From an uncultured Pelosinus sp. (lineage in GTDB: Bacteria > Bacillota > Negativicutes > Sporomusales > Acetonemataceae), in contig UQPB01000073.1 of the NCBI GenBank assembly GCA_900542835.1, positions 1-9,665 on the forward strand: 9,665 bases of DNA. The letters run 5' to 3'. Below are positions 1 through 6,794 of the stretch, in pieces. The translations under genes and the position numbers were made by a program. Below the pieces are notes generated by a model. The model did not search any database. It worked only from the letters and a program-made list of their open reading frames with translations, and was not told the DNA's origin. Positions within the stretch are counted from its first letter, which is position 1. Every line of letters starts with the position of its first letter.

Positions 1-14
1 GGCGCTTTAGCGCC
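1..14. other. Small perfect hairpin at the left window edge
   Basis: GGCGC and GCGCC flank a TTTA loop, giving a 5-bp perfect stem that begins at the first base of the window. A second small hairpin follows at about 32-44 (CCCC/GGGG). No T-run follows either stem, so they are not convincing terminators. The first hairpin could be the centre of a longer palindrome whose left half lies outside the window. No reading frame here can be assigned to a gene: the longest plus-strand frame entering from the left stops at 51-53. Confidence 0.35.
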
Positions 15-75
15 TTAGTGTTGGCGGCATCCCCCTTGCGGGGAACAACGTAGATAGGGCTTTGTCAACGGCCTG

Positions 76-122
76 AAAAAACAGGAAGGGAAGCTTGCCA
101 GAAGCCTCCCTTCCTGTTTTTT
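76..122. terminator. Bidirectional rho-independent terminator
   Basis: Positions 76-90 and 108-122 are perfect 15-bp inverted complements (AAAAAACAGGAAGGG and its reverse complement). After an A-T pair and one A-C mismatch the stem continues through GCTT/AAGC (93-96/102-105) and closes on a five-base loop. The outer six pairs are A/T, so each strand ends in a run of six U after a GC-containing stem. The hairpin lies about 136 nt downstream of the diguanylate cyclase stop and would end that minus-strand transcript. It could also end a plus-strand transcript entering from the left, though no such gene is visible. Between 123 and 257 I see nothing further. Confidence 0.85.
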
Positions 123-257
123 ATCCGGAGCGCAACGATACAGCTTAGGCACGCACTAATTAATGCCCACAGCGCAGCTTGACGGATCTTTTTCGGGCTG
201 ACTGTATCAACCAGTCCAAAAAAGCGTTGCTATTCCTGCGGTTTGGCTTATTCTTAC

Positions 258-1676
258 CTACACATCAAAAAAGCAATATGATCCCTTACTGGCCTGCTTC
301 ACTTTATACATCGCCGTGTCGGCATGCTGCAACAGCAGCTCAATATCATTATTATCATCAGGATATATAGTAAGACCTATGCTAAGCGAAACGGCAAACG
401 TCTCCCCCGGTAAATTGACGGGTCGTGACATCACCTGTAAAATCCGGTTCAAAATAGCGTCGCATTCCAACCGCCCGTGCAGCCCCGGCAGAATAATCAC
501 AAATTCGTCGCCGCCGATCCGCGCCAGCGTATCGCCGCGGCGCAGGCAGGACCGCAGCCGGTCGGCAATAGCCACAAGCAGTCTGTCGCCTGCCGCATGC
601 CCGAACCGGTCATTAATTGTTTTGAAATCGTCAATATCCAGATAGCATACGGCAACCAGACTGCCGGTCCGGCGCGCCTGCGCCAGCGCCTGCTGCAGCC
701 GGTCGTCCAGCCGCCGCCGGTTGGGCAGGTTTGTCAGTTCATCAGACAACGCCATTTGCTCCAGCTGCTGTTCCCGCTGCTTTAATGCCAGTGTCAGACG
801 CGTCATCCATGCCAGCATCAGGCAGATAACTATAGCGGCAAGACCTTTTCTCATCACGCCGGCCGGATCATTCCAACCGTTTTGGGGCGTAACGCTAAGT
901 ACCCAGGTCGCTCCCGGCACTGCCAGCGGGCGTTCCACCGGCTCGCCGGTCAAAGCGCCAACCGACGCGGCAATAATTTGCCGCGTCCCGCTGTCAGGAT
1001 GATAACGCCACAGCTGGTAAGCAAACCCTTTTGCTTCCAACTGCAAAAGGCCTGTGCTTTTCAGTACGACCGGAAACCGGATCACCACATTACTAAAACC
1101 CCAAAAGCAGGGTTTTCCGTCTTTGCCGGCCAGATAAATTGGCAGCCGTCCCACACCGCCCCATATTCCCTGTTTCATTTCAAACGGACCGGCGAAGGTC
1201 AGCCTGCCGCTGTCCCGGGCTTCAATCGCCTCGGTGGAGCGGCTTTGATCTGCAAACAAGTTATGACCGACAGCCGGTTCGTTCCCCGCTAACGGTACAA
1301 TATAGCGAACTACGCCTCCCGGCGCCAGCTGCAGGGAATCCACACCGGGATATAACGGCAGCATCCTGGCGGCAATTTCCTCAAAATACAGCAGTTGTTC
1401 CCGTTCATCCAGTTTCTCATGGTTCTGCTGAACAATGGCGGAAACGGCATAGGCTGCCGACAAGGCCCGCTCAAGCTTATTCTGGACAACGATCGTATAA
1501 TCACTGGCTATGTCGGAGGCGCGGACTCTTTCACTTTCGATCCGTTCGCACTCCAGCCACCGGATTACAAAGCCGGCGAAAATTGCCGCTAGGATAAATA
1601 CGCCGACAGCTGCTGCCCGTGGCTGAGACAGCTGAGCGTACCAGCGCCATCGCCGTTTCCGGAGTCTGGTATCCAT
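258..1676 (-). CDS. Membrane diguanylate cyclase with CHASE sensor domain
   Basis: This predicted inner-membrane enzyme condenses two GTP to cyclic di-GMP in response to an extracytoplasmic signal. Numbering from an upstream TTG at 1694 (478 residues), there is a basic N-terminus and a membrane segment at about 28-45. An extracytoplasmic CHASE domain spans about 70-240 (YPGVDSLQLAP, RYIVPL, GNEPAVGHNL). A second membrane segment lies at about 284-302, followed by a GGDEF domain from about 315 to the end. The active-site motif is an intact GGDEF (394-398), and RRGD (385-388) five residues before it matches the RxxD product-inhibition I-site. There is no EAL or HD-GYP domain. The ATG at 1676 is chosen because the TTG at 1694 and GTG at 1685 lack a convincing ribosome site, although the one before the ATG is also weak. 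The gene follows the chemoreceptor by about 130 nt and is probably co-transcribed with it. The CHASE ligand is unknown. Confidence 0.93.
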   Translation of the reverse strand: MDTRLRKRRWRWYAQLSQPRAAAVGVFILAAIFAGFVIRWLECERIESERVRASDIASDYTIVVQNKLERALSAAYAVSAIVQQNHEKLDEREQLLYFEEIAARMLPLYPGVDSLQLAPGGVVRYIVPLAGNEPAVGHNLFADQSRSTEAIEARDSGRLTFAGPFEMKQGIWGGVGRLPIYLAGKDGKPCFWGFSNVVIRFPVVLKSTGLLQLEAKGFAYQLWRYHPDSGTRQIIAASVGALTGEPVERPLAVPGATWVLSVTPQNGWNDPAGVMRKGLAAIVICLMLAWMTRLTLALKQREQQLEQMALSDELTNLPNRRRLDDRLQQALAQARRTGSLVAVCYLDIDDFKTINDRFGHAAGDRLLVAIADRLRSCLRRGDTLARIGGDEFVIILPGLHGRLECDAILNRILQVMSRPVNLPGETFAVSLSIGLTIYPDDNNDIELLLQHADTAMYKVKQASKGSYCFFDV

Positions 1677-1737
1677 TTTGTCCACTACTTTCAATAACCG
1701 TTAGCGTTTGAACAGGACAGCCACTCGCACAGCCCGT

Positions 1738-1752
1738 CGCTTGCCGCAAGCG
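1738..1752. other. Short hairpin between chemoreceptor and cyclase genes
   Basis: CGCTTG and CAAGCG form a perfect 6-bp stem with a three-base loop in the 130-nt gap between the two signalling genes. No T-tract follows on the minus strand, so it does not look like a terminator. It may be a transcript-processing or stability element, or simply chance. No promoter could be picked out in this gap. Confidence 0.3.
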
Positions 1753-1806
1753 CTGCCCGTTCAAAGCAGGCTCGTATCATTACTGCCCCGCCGGAGCGGC
1801 CAGGCC

Positions 1807-3840
1807 TTATAACCGGAATTTTTCTACCGCCGCCTGCAGATCAGAGGCCAGCATCGCCAGGCTCTGACTGGAGGAAGCAATTTGCTGCATGGAAGCCGAC
1901 TGTTCCTCGGTTGCGGCCGATATCGTCTGCGACTCGGCAGCCGCATTTTTGCTGGCTGTTTCCACTGCCCGGATCGAGCGGACCAGATCCTGATTACCGG
2001 CATCAATATGGCGGATCGAGTCGGAAATGTCTTTAATTTGACCGGTCAGCCGGACAATCGCGTCAACAATCTCCTTAAAGGTCTCACCGGTGGCATTGAC
2101 CAGGCCAATACCGGTGCGGATGCCGTCAGCCTCAGCCTGAGCGGCGGCCACCACCTGCTGCAGATTGACTTCGTTTTTCTCGACCAGCGTACCGATCTTT
2201 TGCGCGGCCTGCCGTGACGCTTCCGCCAGGGTGCGGACTTCATCGGCGACAACGGCAAAACCGTGTCCCTGTTCACCGGCCCGTGCCGCTTCAATAGCAG
2301 CGTTAAGCGCCAGCAGGTTGGTCTGTCCGGCAATCGAAGAAATCAAGCCGACAATTTCCCGGATCTCCCGCGAACTCTCACTTAATTCCGTGATCATTGC
2401 CTGTGAGGCAGCAGTGCTCTTATCAATCTCGCCCATTTGCTGCACCGTCCTGTCAACAACCTGCCTTCCCTGCTCGGCTGCCTCCGAGGTCGTCAGCGCC
2501 GTAGCCGAAACAGTGCCGGCAGTCTGGGCAATCTGCGATACCTGTGTCGACATGATGTCGGCAATTTCCATGATATGGGCAGCGGCAGCAGCCTGCTGCT
2601 CGGCGCCGCCGGCAACCTCGCTGATCGACCCGGCCACCTGATTGGCCGCATCTGCCGACTGATGGGCGCTGGCGGTCAATTCCTGGCTGGAAGCGGCCAA
2701 CTGCTGCGACTGTGACATAACCTGTCCGACCAGCGACCGCAGATTGCCGCGCATCGTTTGAAAGCCCCGCGCCAGCTGCCCGATTTCATCAGCCGTGTGA
2801 ATACGGGCTGCCTGTTCCCGCAAGTCGCCCTCTGCCAGTTGCAGGCACTCATCGCGCAGCAGCGTTATTGGCGCGGCAAGGCGGGAGCTGATCAGCAAAA
2901 TGAACAGAACCGCCAGGGCCAGGCATACCCCTGAAACCGCCAGCATTACATTGGCCAGGGAGCTGATCTGCTGCATGGCTTCCGCCTCGGGGGCAGTGAC
3001 AACCATGATCCAGCGGTGATTTTCGCCCAGGTTAATCGGGGTAAAGACGCCGATCCGGGTGACGCCGTCAACAAAGCTATAGATGCCGCGCGTTGCCTGC
3101 CCGGTCGCCGCCGCTTCCTTGAACAGCTCCATCAATCGTTCGTCTAACTCGGTCTGCTGAAACTTCAGCTCGGAATTAATTTTTTTCTCGACGAAGCTGA
3201 GCTTTCCAACCACCTCCGGCAGCCGCGGATGCAGAATCGTCATCCCTGACTGGTCGGCGATCACGCCATAGCCGCTGGTTTGAAACTGGACTTGCTTAAC
3301 CAGCCCGCTTAACTGCTCCAGCGAAATGGTACCGGTCAGCACGCCGGTCAGGCTGCCGTTGAACCGTACCGGGACGGCGACATTAATCGCAACCTTACCG
3401 GTGGTCCTTGAAGTGAGCACCTCAGATACAACCGGCTTGCCGGCAGCGACAGTCTGGCGGAAATATTGCCGCTCCCCCAGCTGCACTGTCGAACCGTCGG
3501 GGCGGATGCCGGTGCCGTCGGGAGCAATATACGTAATACTTTCCAGATTGCTCAGACGCTGCTTGCTGTCATTCAGCGCGTTCAGCAGCGCTTGCCGGTC
3601 AGCCGGATTGTAAATATCCTTATTGGCGGCAAACGACTGCAACTGCAGCGTCGCGTCATGGACATAAGCCTCGACCCGGTGTGAATAATCGCTGCCCACC
3701 GACAGCGCCGTTTCTTCGACGCTTTGACTGAGAGCCTGGCGGGAGAGATAATAGCTGGCACCGGCCAGAGCGGCAAAGGAAAGCAGGAAAAATGGCAGGA
3801 GAACTACTAATAAACGCATCTTCATCGTTGAAAACTTCAT
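1807..3840 (-). CDS. Methyl-accepting chemotaxis protein, dCache-type sensor
   Basis: This 677-residue transmembrane chemoreceptor would signal through CheW/CheA to the flagellar motor or a related output. Membrane segment 1 lies at about 9-31. An extracytoplasmic double-Cache-like sensor covers about 35-285, including the GERQYFRQT and GKPVVSEV region typical of Cache receptors. Membrane segment 2 is at about 296-318. A HAMP domain follows (about 318-371, with API and DEIGQLARGF), then the coiled-coil signalling domain. Its hairpin tip, with IAGQTNLLALNAAIEAARAG (503-522) and GFAVVADEVR (527-536), is essentially canonical. There is no C-terminal CheR-binding pentapeptide; the protein ends VEKFRL. 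I do not see the RxWY-type amino-acid-binding signature of dCache_1AA sensors, so the ligand is open. The ATG at 3840 is preceded by GAAAGGG (3851-3857) at 10 nt. It is the first gene of a probable unit with the diguanylate cyclase. Confidence 0.95.
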   Translation of the reverse strand: MKFSTMKMRLLVVLLPFFLLSFAALAGASYYLSRQALSQSVEETALSVGSDYSHRVEAYVHDATLQLQSFAANKDIYNPADRQALLNALNDSKQRLSNLESITYIAPDGTGIRPDGSTVQLGERQYFRQTVAAGKPVVSEVLTSRTTGKVAINVAVPVRFNGSLTGVLTGTISLEQLSGLVKQVQFQTSGYGVIADQSGMTILHPRLPEVVGKLSFVEKKINSELKFQQTELDERLMELFKEAAATGQATRGIYSFVDGVTRIGVFTPINLGENHRWIMVVTAPEAEAMQQISSLANVMLAVSGVCLALAVLFILLISSRLAAPITLLRDECLQLAEGDLREQAARIHTADEIGQLARGFQTMRGNLRSLVGQVMSQSQQLAASSQELTASAHQSADAANQVAGSISEVAGGAEQQAAAAAHIMEIADIMSTQVSQIAQTAGTVSATALTTSEAAEQGRQVVDRTVQQMGEIDKSTAASQAMITELSESSREIREIVGLISSIAGQTNLLALNAAIEAARAGEQGHGFAVVADEVRTLAEASRQAAQKIGTLVEKNEVNLQQVVAAAQAEADGIRTGIGLVNATGETFKEIVDAIVRLTGQIKDISDSIRHIDAGNQDLVRSIRAVETASKNAAAESQTISAATEEQSASMQQIASSSQSLAMLASDLQAAVEKFRL

Positions 3841-3951
3841 CGCTTGGCATCCCTTTCTCTTTGTAAACTTACGGCTTTATCACGATAACCAGTACGATGA
3901 TCTGTCATCTCTACGGCATCCCTGCTTTCCGGCTTCCATTTATAATAACCC

Positions 3952-3980
3952 ATATTATCCAATAATAATTATCTCAAACA
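3952..3980 (-). promoter_or_regulatory. Candidate sigma-70-type promoter of the chemoreceptor unit
   Basis: On the minus strand a good -10-like TAATAT (3957-3952) follows a weak -35-like TGTTTG (3980-3975) at 17 nt, within an AT-rich stretch that contrasts with the GC-rich genes. The -10 overlaps a small dyad, ATAAT/ATTAT with a 7-nt centre, which could be an operator or chance. A start near 3945 would give a leader of roughly 105 nt containing two small hairpins: GATGA/TCATC, and TTATC/GATAA around a GT loop. I found no sigma-28-type flagellar promoter and no recognisable riboswitch in this leader. Confidence 0.35.
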
Positions 3981-4057
3981 TACGGATAAATAGCAATCTC
4001 TTTCATGGACAAAAATAACGCGCCGCTATTATCTGGCAAGGATAGGGCTAATCTACT

Positions 4058-4213
4058 TTAAAAGAAAAGCGGCGTAAGCACTTTGACCGGAGTGGTCGCG
4101 CTTGCGCCGTTAATGAAGTCATATAGCAGTGGTTTGCGTCCCTTTAGCATCGCGGGCAGTGCATTGGATTTTAGCCTATTCCTTCTCTTTTTGTGGCCGC
4201 CGCTAAACTGCAC
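4058..4213 (-). CDS. Possible small ORF behind pxpA (unrecognised, 51 aa)
   Basis: The frame of pxpA stays open for 60 codons after its TAG stop (4243-4241) and ends in TAA at 4060-4058, inside the terminator U-tract. The only early start is a GTG at 4213, giving 51 residues with a basic N-terminal half (HKKRRNRLK) and a C-terminal half containing YDFINGASATTPVKVLTP. A strong AGGAGG (4235-4230) follows the pxpA stop but is 16 nt from the GTG, which is long. The frame uses AGA, AGG and CTA codons that look uncommon in neighbouring genes. I do not recognise the product. It may be a real small protein, a relic, or chance openness over a structured RNA or repeat; the last two are at least as likely as a real gene. 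Confidence 0.2.
   Translation of the reverse strand: MQFSGGHKKRRNRLKSNALPAMLKGRKPLLYDFINGASATTPVKVLTPLFF
4060..4109 (-). terminator. Probable rho-independent terminator of the liv-pxp operon
   Basis: On the minus strand CGGCGCAAGC (4109-4100) pairs with GCTTACGCCG (4079-4070), with one C-A mismatch. An inner GACC/GGTC pairing lies inside the loop. The stem is followed at once by CTTTTCTTTT (4069-4060). The stem is GC-rich and the U-tract good. It lies about 130 nt beyond the pxpA stop and about 220 nt before the chemoreceptor start, separating the two units. The long interrupted loop lowers confidence a little. Confidence 0.6.
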
Positions 4214-4217
4214 TGCC
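4155..4217. repeat. 9-bp perfect inverted repeat with nested stem behind pxpA
   Basis: GGCAGTGCA (4155-4163) and TGCACTGCC (4209-4217) are perfect inverted complements. Inside them TTTAGC (4170-4175) pairs with GCTAAA (4202-4207). The two stems together make a plausible folded arm with about 26 nt in the terminal loop. No U-tract follows on either strand, so a terminator role is not supported. It could be an mRNA 3'-end stabiliser, a regulatory fold or the ends of a small repeat element. Confidence 0.4.
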
Positions 4218-4240
4218 TTAGACCGGAGACCTCCTTTTGG

Positions 4241-5005
4241 CTACAGGGCCGCGCCGAACGGGCGCAGTGTTACCCCGGCCGCCTGCAGCGCCCGCCGGAT
4301 GCGGCCCGCCAGTTCGACCGCTCCCGGTGTGTCGCCATGCAGGCAGATCGTCTGCGGATTTAGCGCCACCACAGAACCATCAATGGCCGTAACCGTTTTT
4401 TCGGTTGCCATTTGCACAACCCGGTCGGCAACCGCCTGCGGATCATGGATAACCGCGCCGGCCAGCTTGCGGGACACCAATCCGCCTGCAGCCGTATAGG
4501 CGCGATCGGCAAATACTTCTTCGACATAACGGATCCCCACCCGCTTAGCCGCTTCAATCATCGCCGACTGCGACAGGCAGACCAGATACAGGCCGGGGTC
4601 AATCGCCTTGACCGCCTCGGCAATGGCTACCGCTACCTCCAGATCCTTGGCCGCGTCATTATACAGGGCACCATGGGCCTTGACATGCTGCAGACTGATG
4701 GCCTCGGCCCGGCAGAAGCCCTGCAGGGCGCCGATTTGATAAATCACGTCGCCCTTGATTTCCTCAGGCGATGCCTGCAAAGGCCGGCGGCCGAAGCCGA
4801 CCAGATCGGGATAGGAGGGATGGGCGCCAACTGCCGCGCCGTACTTTTTTGCCAGCTTTACGGTTTGATGCATATGAACCGGATCGGAAGCGTGAAAGCC
4901 ACAGGCGATGTTCACGGAAGTAACCAGCGGGATGATTTCCGCATCCAGGCCCAGCCGGTATACGCCGAAGCTTTCACCGCTGTCGCAGTTAAGATCGATG
5001 CTCAT
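4241..5005 (-). CDS. pxpA: 5-oxoprolinase subunit PxpA (LamB/YcsF family)
   Basis: This 254-residue cytoplasmic protein is a subunit of the ATP-dependent enzyme that opens 5-oxoproline to L-glutamate together with PxpB and PxpC. Its length matches the family (about 250). Family blocks appear in order: IDLNCDSGESFG (3-14), VNIACGFHASDP (31-42), GAHPSYPD (60-67), GFGRR (70-74), HVKAHGALYN (107-116), EVFADRAY (163-170) and CLHGD (221-225). The usual VKPHGALYN reads VKAHGALYN and the usual CDLGESFG reads CDSGESFG; neither change suggests loss of function. The ATG at 5005 overlaps the pxpC stop as ATGA, and AAGGAG (5017-5022) lies 11 nt upstream within pxpC, so translation is likely coupled. In many genomes pxp genes sit beside an NRAMP-like gene or a DUF969/DUF979 pair; here they follow a Liv-type ABC importer. 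It is the last clear gene of the operon. Confidence 0.95.
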   Translation of the reverse strand: MSIDLNCDSGESFGVYRLGLDAEIIPLVTSVNIACGFHASDPVHMHQTVKLAKKYGAAVGAHPSYPDLVGFGRRPLQASPEEIKGDVIYQIGALQGFCRAEAISLQHVKAHGALYNDAAKDLEVAVAIAEAVKAIDPGLYLVCLSQSAMIEAAKRVGIRYVEEVFADRAYTAAGGLVSRKLAGAVIHDPQAVADRVVQMATEKTVTAIDGSVVALNPQTICLHGDTPGAVELAGRIRRALQAAGVTLRPFGAAL

Positions 5006-6024
5006 GCTTCTTCACTCTCCTTAATCTGTACACAGTACGCCTGTCCGTTGACCGTCAGCCGCAGCCGGCGAACCGTTTCACGCCGTCTTGCATCCAGGGC
5101 AGCTTTGAGTTCCCGCAGCAGCTGCCGTTCGGCCTGCAGCGCGTCTACCGCCTCCGCCTCGGAACAAAACCGGAACCGCAGGCTGTCGCCCGGCCTGGCC
5201 TGCGCCAGCCTGGCAAGATCGGGGCCGATAACAGCGGCGATTTTGGCGTAGCCGCCGGTGGTCTGGCGGTCAGCCATCATCACGATCGGCCGCCCGTGTC
5301 CCGGCACCTGAATCGCCCCCTGGCAGAGAGCGTCGGAAACAATATCCGGCCTGCCCCGGTGAGCGATGGCCGGTCCTTTCAGCCGGTAACCCATACGGTC
5401 AGCGTCTTCGGAGATGGTATAAACGCTGTTGCAGAAAGTCGCTTTCCCCTGCTCGCTAAACCAGTCATCCTGCGGTCCCGCTAACACCCGCAGCAGCAGC
5501 TCCCCGTCGTAATCAGGAATAAACCGCTCATCCAGACGGCCGGCTGCGACGGGAAAAGCAGCGGCACCGGCTGCGAGCTGGTCGCCGCAGCGCAGCGCCC
5601 GGCCCTCCATTCCGCCAATTGCCGCCCGTGTATAGGTCGAACGGCTGCCCAGCACGGGAGGAACATCGATACCGCCAGCTATGGCAAGGTAAGCGCGGCA
5701 GCCCGATTGCGCCCAGCCCAGGCTCAGTTCGCCGCCGGCGGGAATATAAAAGCAGGACCAGTTTGCTACCGGCGTTCCATCTACTGCCGCCGCCATCTCG
5801 GCACCGGCCAGGGCCGCGAAGCAGCCGGCGGCAAACCGGAACCGGCCGCCCCTCAGTGTCAGCTCCAGCACGGCGGCGTCTTCGCTGTTGCCAGCCAGCA
5901 GATTGGCTATCCGGCTGGCAAAGCGGTCCATGGCGCCGGCGACCGAAACGCCATAGGCCTGATAACCCCAGCGTCCCTGATCCTGCACAGTGGTAAACAG
6001 CCCGGGGTCCTCAATCCTGATCAT
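5002..6024 (-). CDS. pxpC: 5-oxoprolinase subunit PxpC (AHS2/KipA family)
   Basis: This 340-residue protein belongs to the biotin-dependent-carboxyltransferase-like AHS2 family, related to the C-terminal parts of urea carboxylase. With PxpB it forms the part of 5-oxoprolinase thought to handle ATP-dependent activation. Visible blocks are PGLFTTVQDQGRWGY (7-21), SVAGAMDR (27-34), AIAGGIDVPPVLGSRST (114-130), GAIQVPGHGRPIV (236-248) and MADRQTTGGYAKIAAVIGPDL (250-270). After the catalytic-type domain, a helical stretch (about 289-318) leads to a strand-like tail, LRLTVNGQAYCVQI (321-334). This tail resembles the first strands of biotin-carrier domains but has no MKM lysine. The ATG at 6024 is chosen over the open frame extending to 6177 because AAAGGAG (6034-6040) lies 9 nt upstream and homology begins exactly there. 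It overlaps pxpB by 14 nt and pxpA by 4 nt. Confidence 0.94.
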   Translation of the reverse strand: MIRIEDPGLFTTVQDQGRWGYQAYGVSVAGAMDRFASRIANLLAGNSEDAAVLELTLRGGRFRFAAGCFAALAGAEMAAAVDGTPVANWSCFYIPAGGELSLGWAQSGCRAYLAIAGGIDVPPVLGSRSTYTRAAIGGMEGRALRCGDQLAAGAAAFPVAAGRLDERFIPDYDGELLLRVLAGPQDDWFSEQGKATFCNSVYTISEDADRMGYRLKGPAIAHRGRPDIVSDALCQGAIQVPGHGRPIVMMADRQTTGGYAKIAAVIGPDLARLAQARPGDSLRFRFCSEAEAVDALQAERQLLRELKAALDARRRETVRRLRLTVNGQAYCVQIKESEEA

Positions 6025-6769
6025 CAGCCAAAGCTCCTTTCCAGTTTGCGGCCGGCGGTTTGTAGCTGCCGGCCGCGACCGCGGCGGCGATCGCTTCGTA
6101 TTCGTCACGACTGATTGCCTGGAACTGCAGATAATCGCCGGCCTTAAACAAAAACGGCGGTGCCTGCGACAGATCAAAGGCTTTGACCGGCGTCCTGCCG
6201 ATCAACTGCCAGCCACCGGGACTGTCAACCGTGTAAAAAGCGGTCTGCGAGCCGCCAATACCTACCGATCCCGCCGGCACCAGGGTACGCGGCTGTTGCA
6301 GCCGGGGCGTGGCAAGGCGCTCGGGCATACCGCCCAGATAGGCGTAGCCAGGCGTAAATCCCAGCATATAAATCTGGTAGGGCGCCGCGGTGTGAAGCTC
6401 GATCACCGCCTGCCGGCTCAGGCCGCAATGACTGGCGACAAAGTCAAGGTCAGGCGCAAACTCGCCGTCATAGCAGACGGGAATCGTAATTAATCTGGCT
6501 CCGGGCGGCTGCTGCAGCGGCAGCCGCTCCAGTTCCGCCAGCAGCAGCCGCAGCTTGCCGGCCAGATCGGCGCGGCTGATTGTCAACGGGTCAAAGTACA
6601 GCAGCAGTGACCGGTAAGTCGGCACCGCCTCGATCAGTTCACCAGCCAGACGCTCGCTAATTAAAGCAGCAAATTGATGCACCCGCAGATTGCAGTTCTT
6701 ATCGATGCTCTGGCCGAATTCAACGACCAGCCCCTGCTCACCGGCATTCAGCATTTTAATTTCATGCAT
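6011..6769 (-). CDS. pxpB: 5-oxoprolinase subunit PxpB (AHS1/KipI family)
   Basis: This 252-residue AHS1-family protein works with PxpC and PxpA to hydrolyse 5-oxoproline at the cost of ATP; the Bacillus subtilis homologue KipI also binds and inhibits the sporulation kinase KinA. An N-terminal alpha/beta region (1-90) leads to the conserved core: IPVCYDGEFAPDLDFVA (96-112), YMLGFTPGYAYLGGMPERL (134-152), PRTLVPAGSVGIGG (160-173), and the block TVDSPGGWQLIGRTP (180-194). The start at 6769 has AAGAGAGG (6778-6785) 8 nt upstream. The frame is open further to 6922, but those residues overlap livF in another frame and are not family-like. It begins 25 nt after livF, so it belongs to the transporter operon. 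A KipI-like kinase-inhibitor role cannot be judged from sequence and is not assumed. Confidence 0.94.
   Translation of the reverse strand: MHEIKMLNAGEQGLVVEFGQSIDKNCNLRVHQFAALISERLAGELIEAVPTYRSLLLYFDPLTISRADLAGKLRLLLAELERLPLQQPPGARLITIPVCYDGEFAPDLDFVASHCGLSRQAVIELHTAAPYQIYMLGFTPGYAYLGGMPERLATPRLQQPRTLVPAGSVGIGGSQTAFYTVDSPGGWQLIGRTPVKAFDLSQAPPFLFKAGDYLQFQAISRDEYEAIAAAVAAGSYKPPAANWKGALADDQD
6034..6040 (-). promoter_or_regulatory. Ribosome binding site that fixes the pxpC start
   Basis: AAAGGAG on the minus strand lies 9 nt before the ATG at 6024, inside the end of pxpB. It supports that start over an upstream in-frame ATG at 6177, whose extra 51 residues are arginine-rich, lie wholly within pxpB and match nothing in the family. 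Confidence 0.8.
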
Positions 6770-6794
6770 ATTGAAAGCCTCTCTTCTGTTCCGG

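Noticed and set aside
3841..3960. Riboswitch in the chemoreceptor leader
   Set aside because: Only short hairpins are visible and none of the conserved motifs of c-di-GMP, SAM, cobalamin, lysine or glycine switches could be found by eye.
4100..4150. c-di-GMP-I (GEMM) riboswitch suggested by GGGACGCAAACC on the minus strand
   Set aside because: The short match resembles the conserved GGGACGCAAAGCC, but the partner GGCAAACC segment, the GNRA hairpin and the tetraloop-receptor arm are missing, and it lies inside the pxpA 3' region before a terminator.
4241..4243. Recoding of the pxpA TAG (readthrough or pyrrolysine)
   Set aside because: PxpA is already full length at 254 residues with the family C-terminus, so no extension is needed; TAG also ends livH, livM, livF and the cyclase in this window.
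4083..4499. Plus-strand 138-residue open frame across the pxpA 3' end
   Set aside because: It runs antisense over the conserved C-terminal coding part of pxpA, lacks a good ribosome site and matches no family; the minus-strand gene explains the sequence.
4412..5251. Plus-strand 279-residue open frame opposite pxpA/pxpC
   Set aside because: It is the antisense shadow of two well-conserved genes in GC-rich DNA, with no recognisable domain.
6025..6177. N-terminal extension of PxpC by 51 residues
   Set aside because: It lies wholly inside pxpB and is arginine- and serine-rich; family homology and a strong ribosome site both start at 6024.
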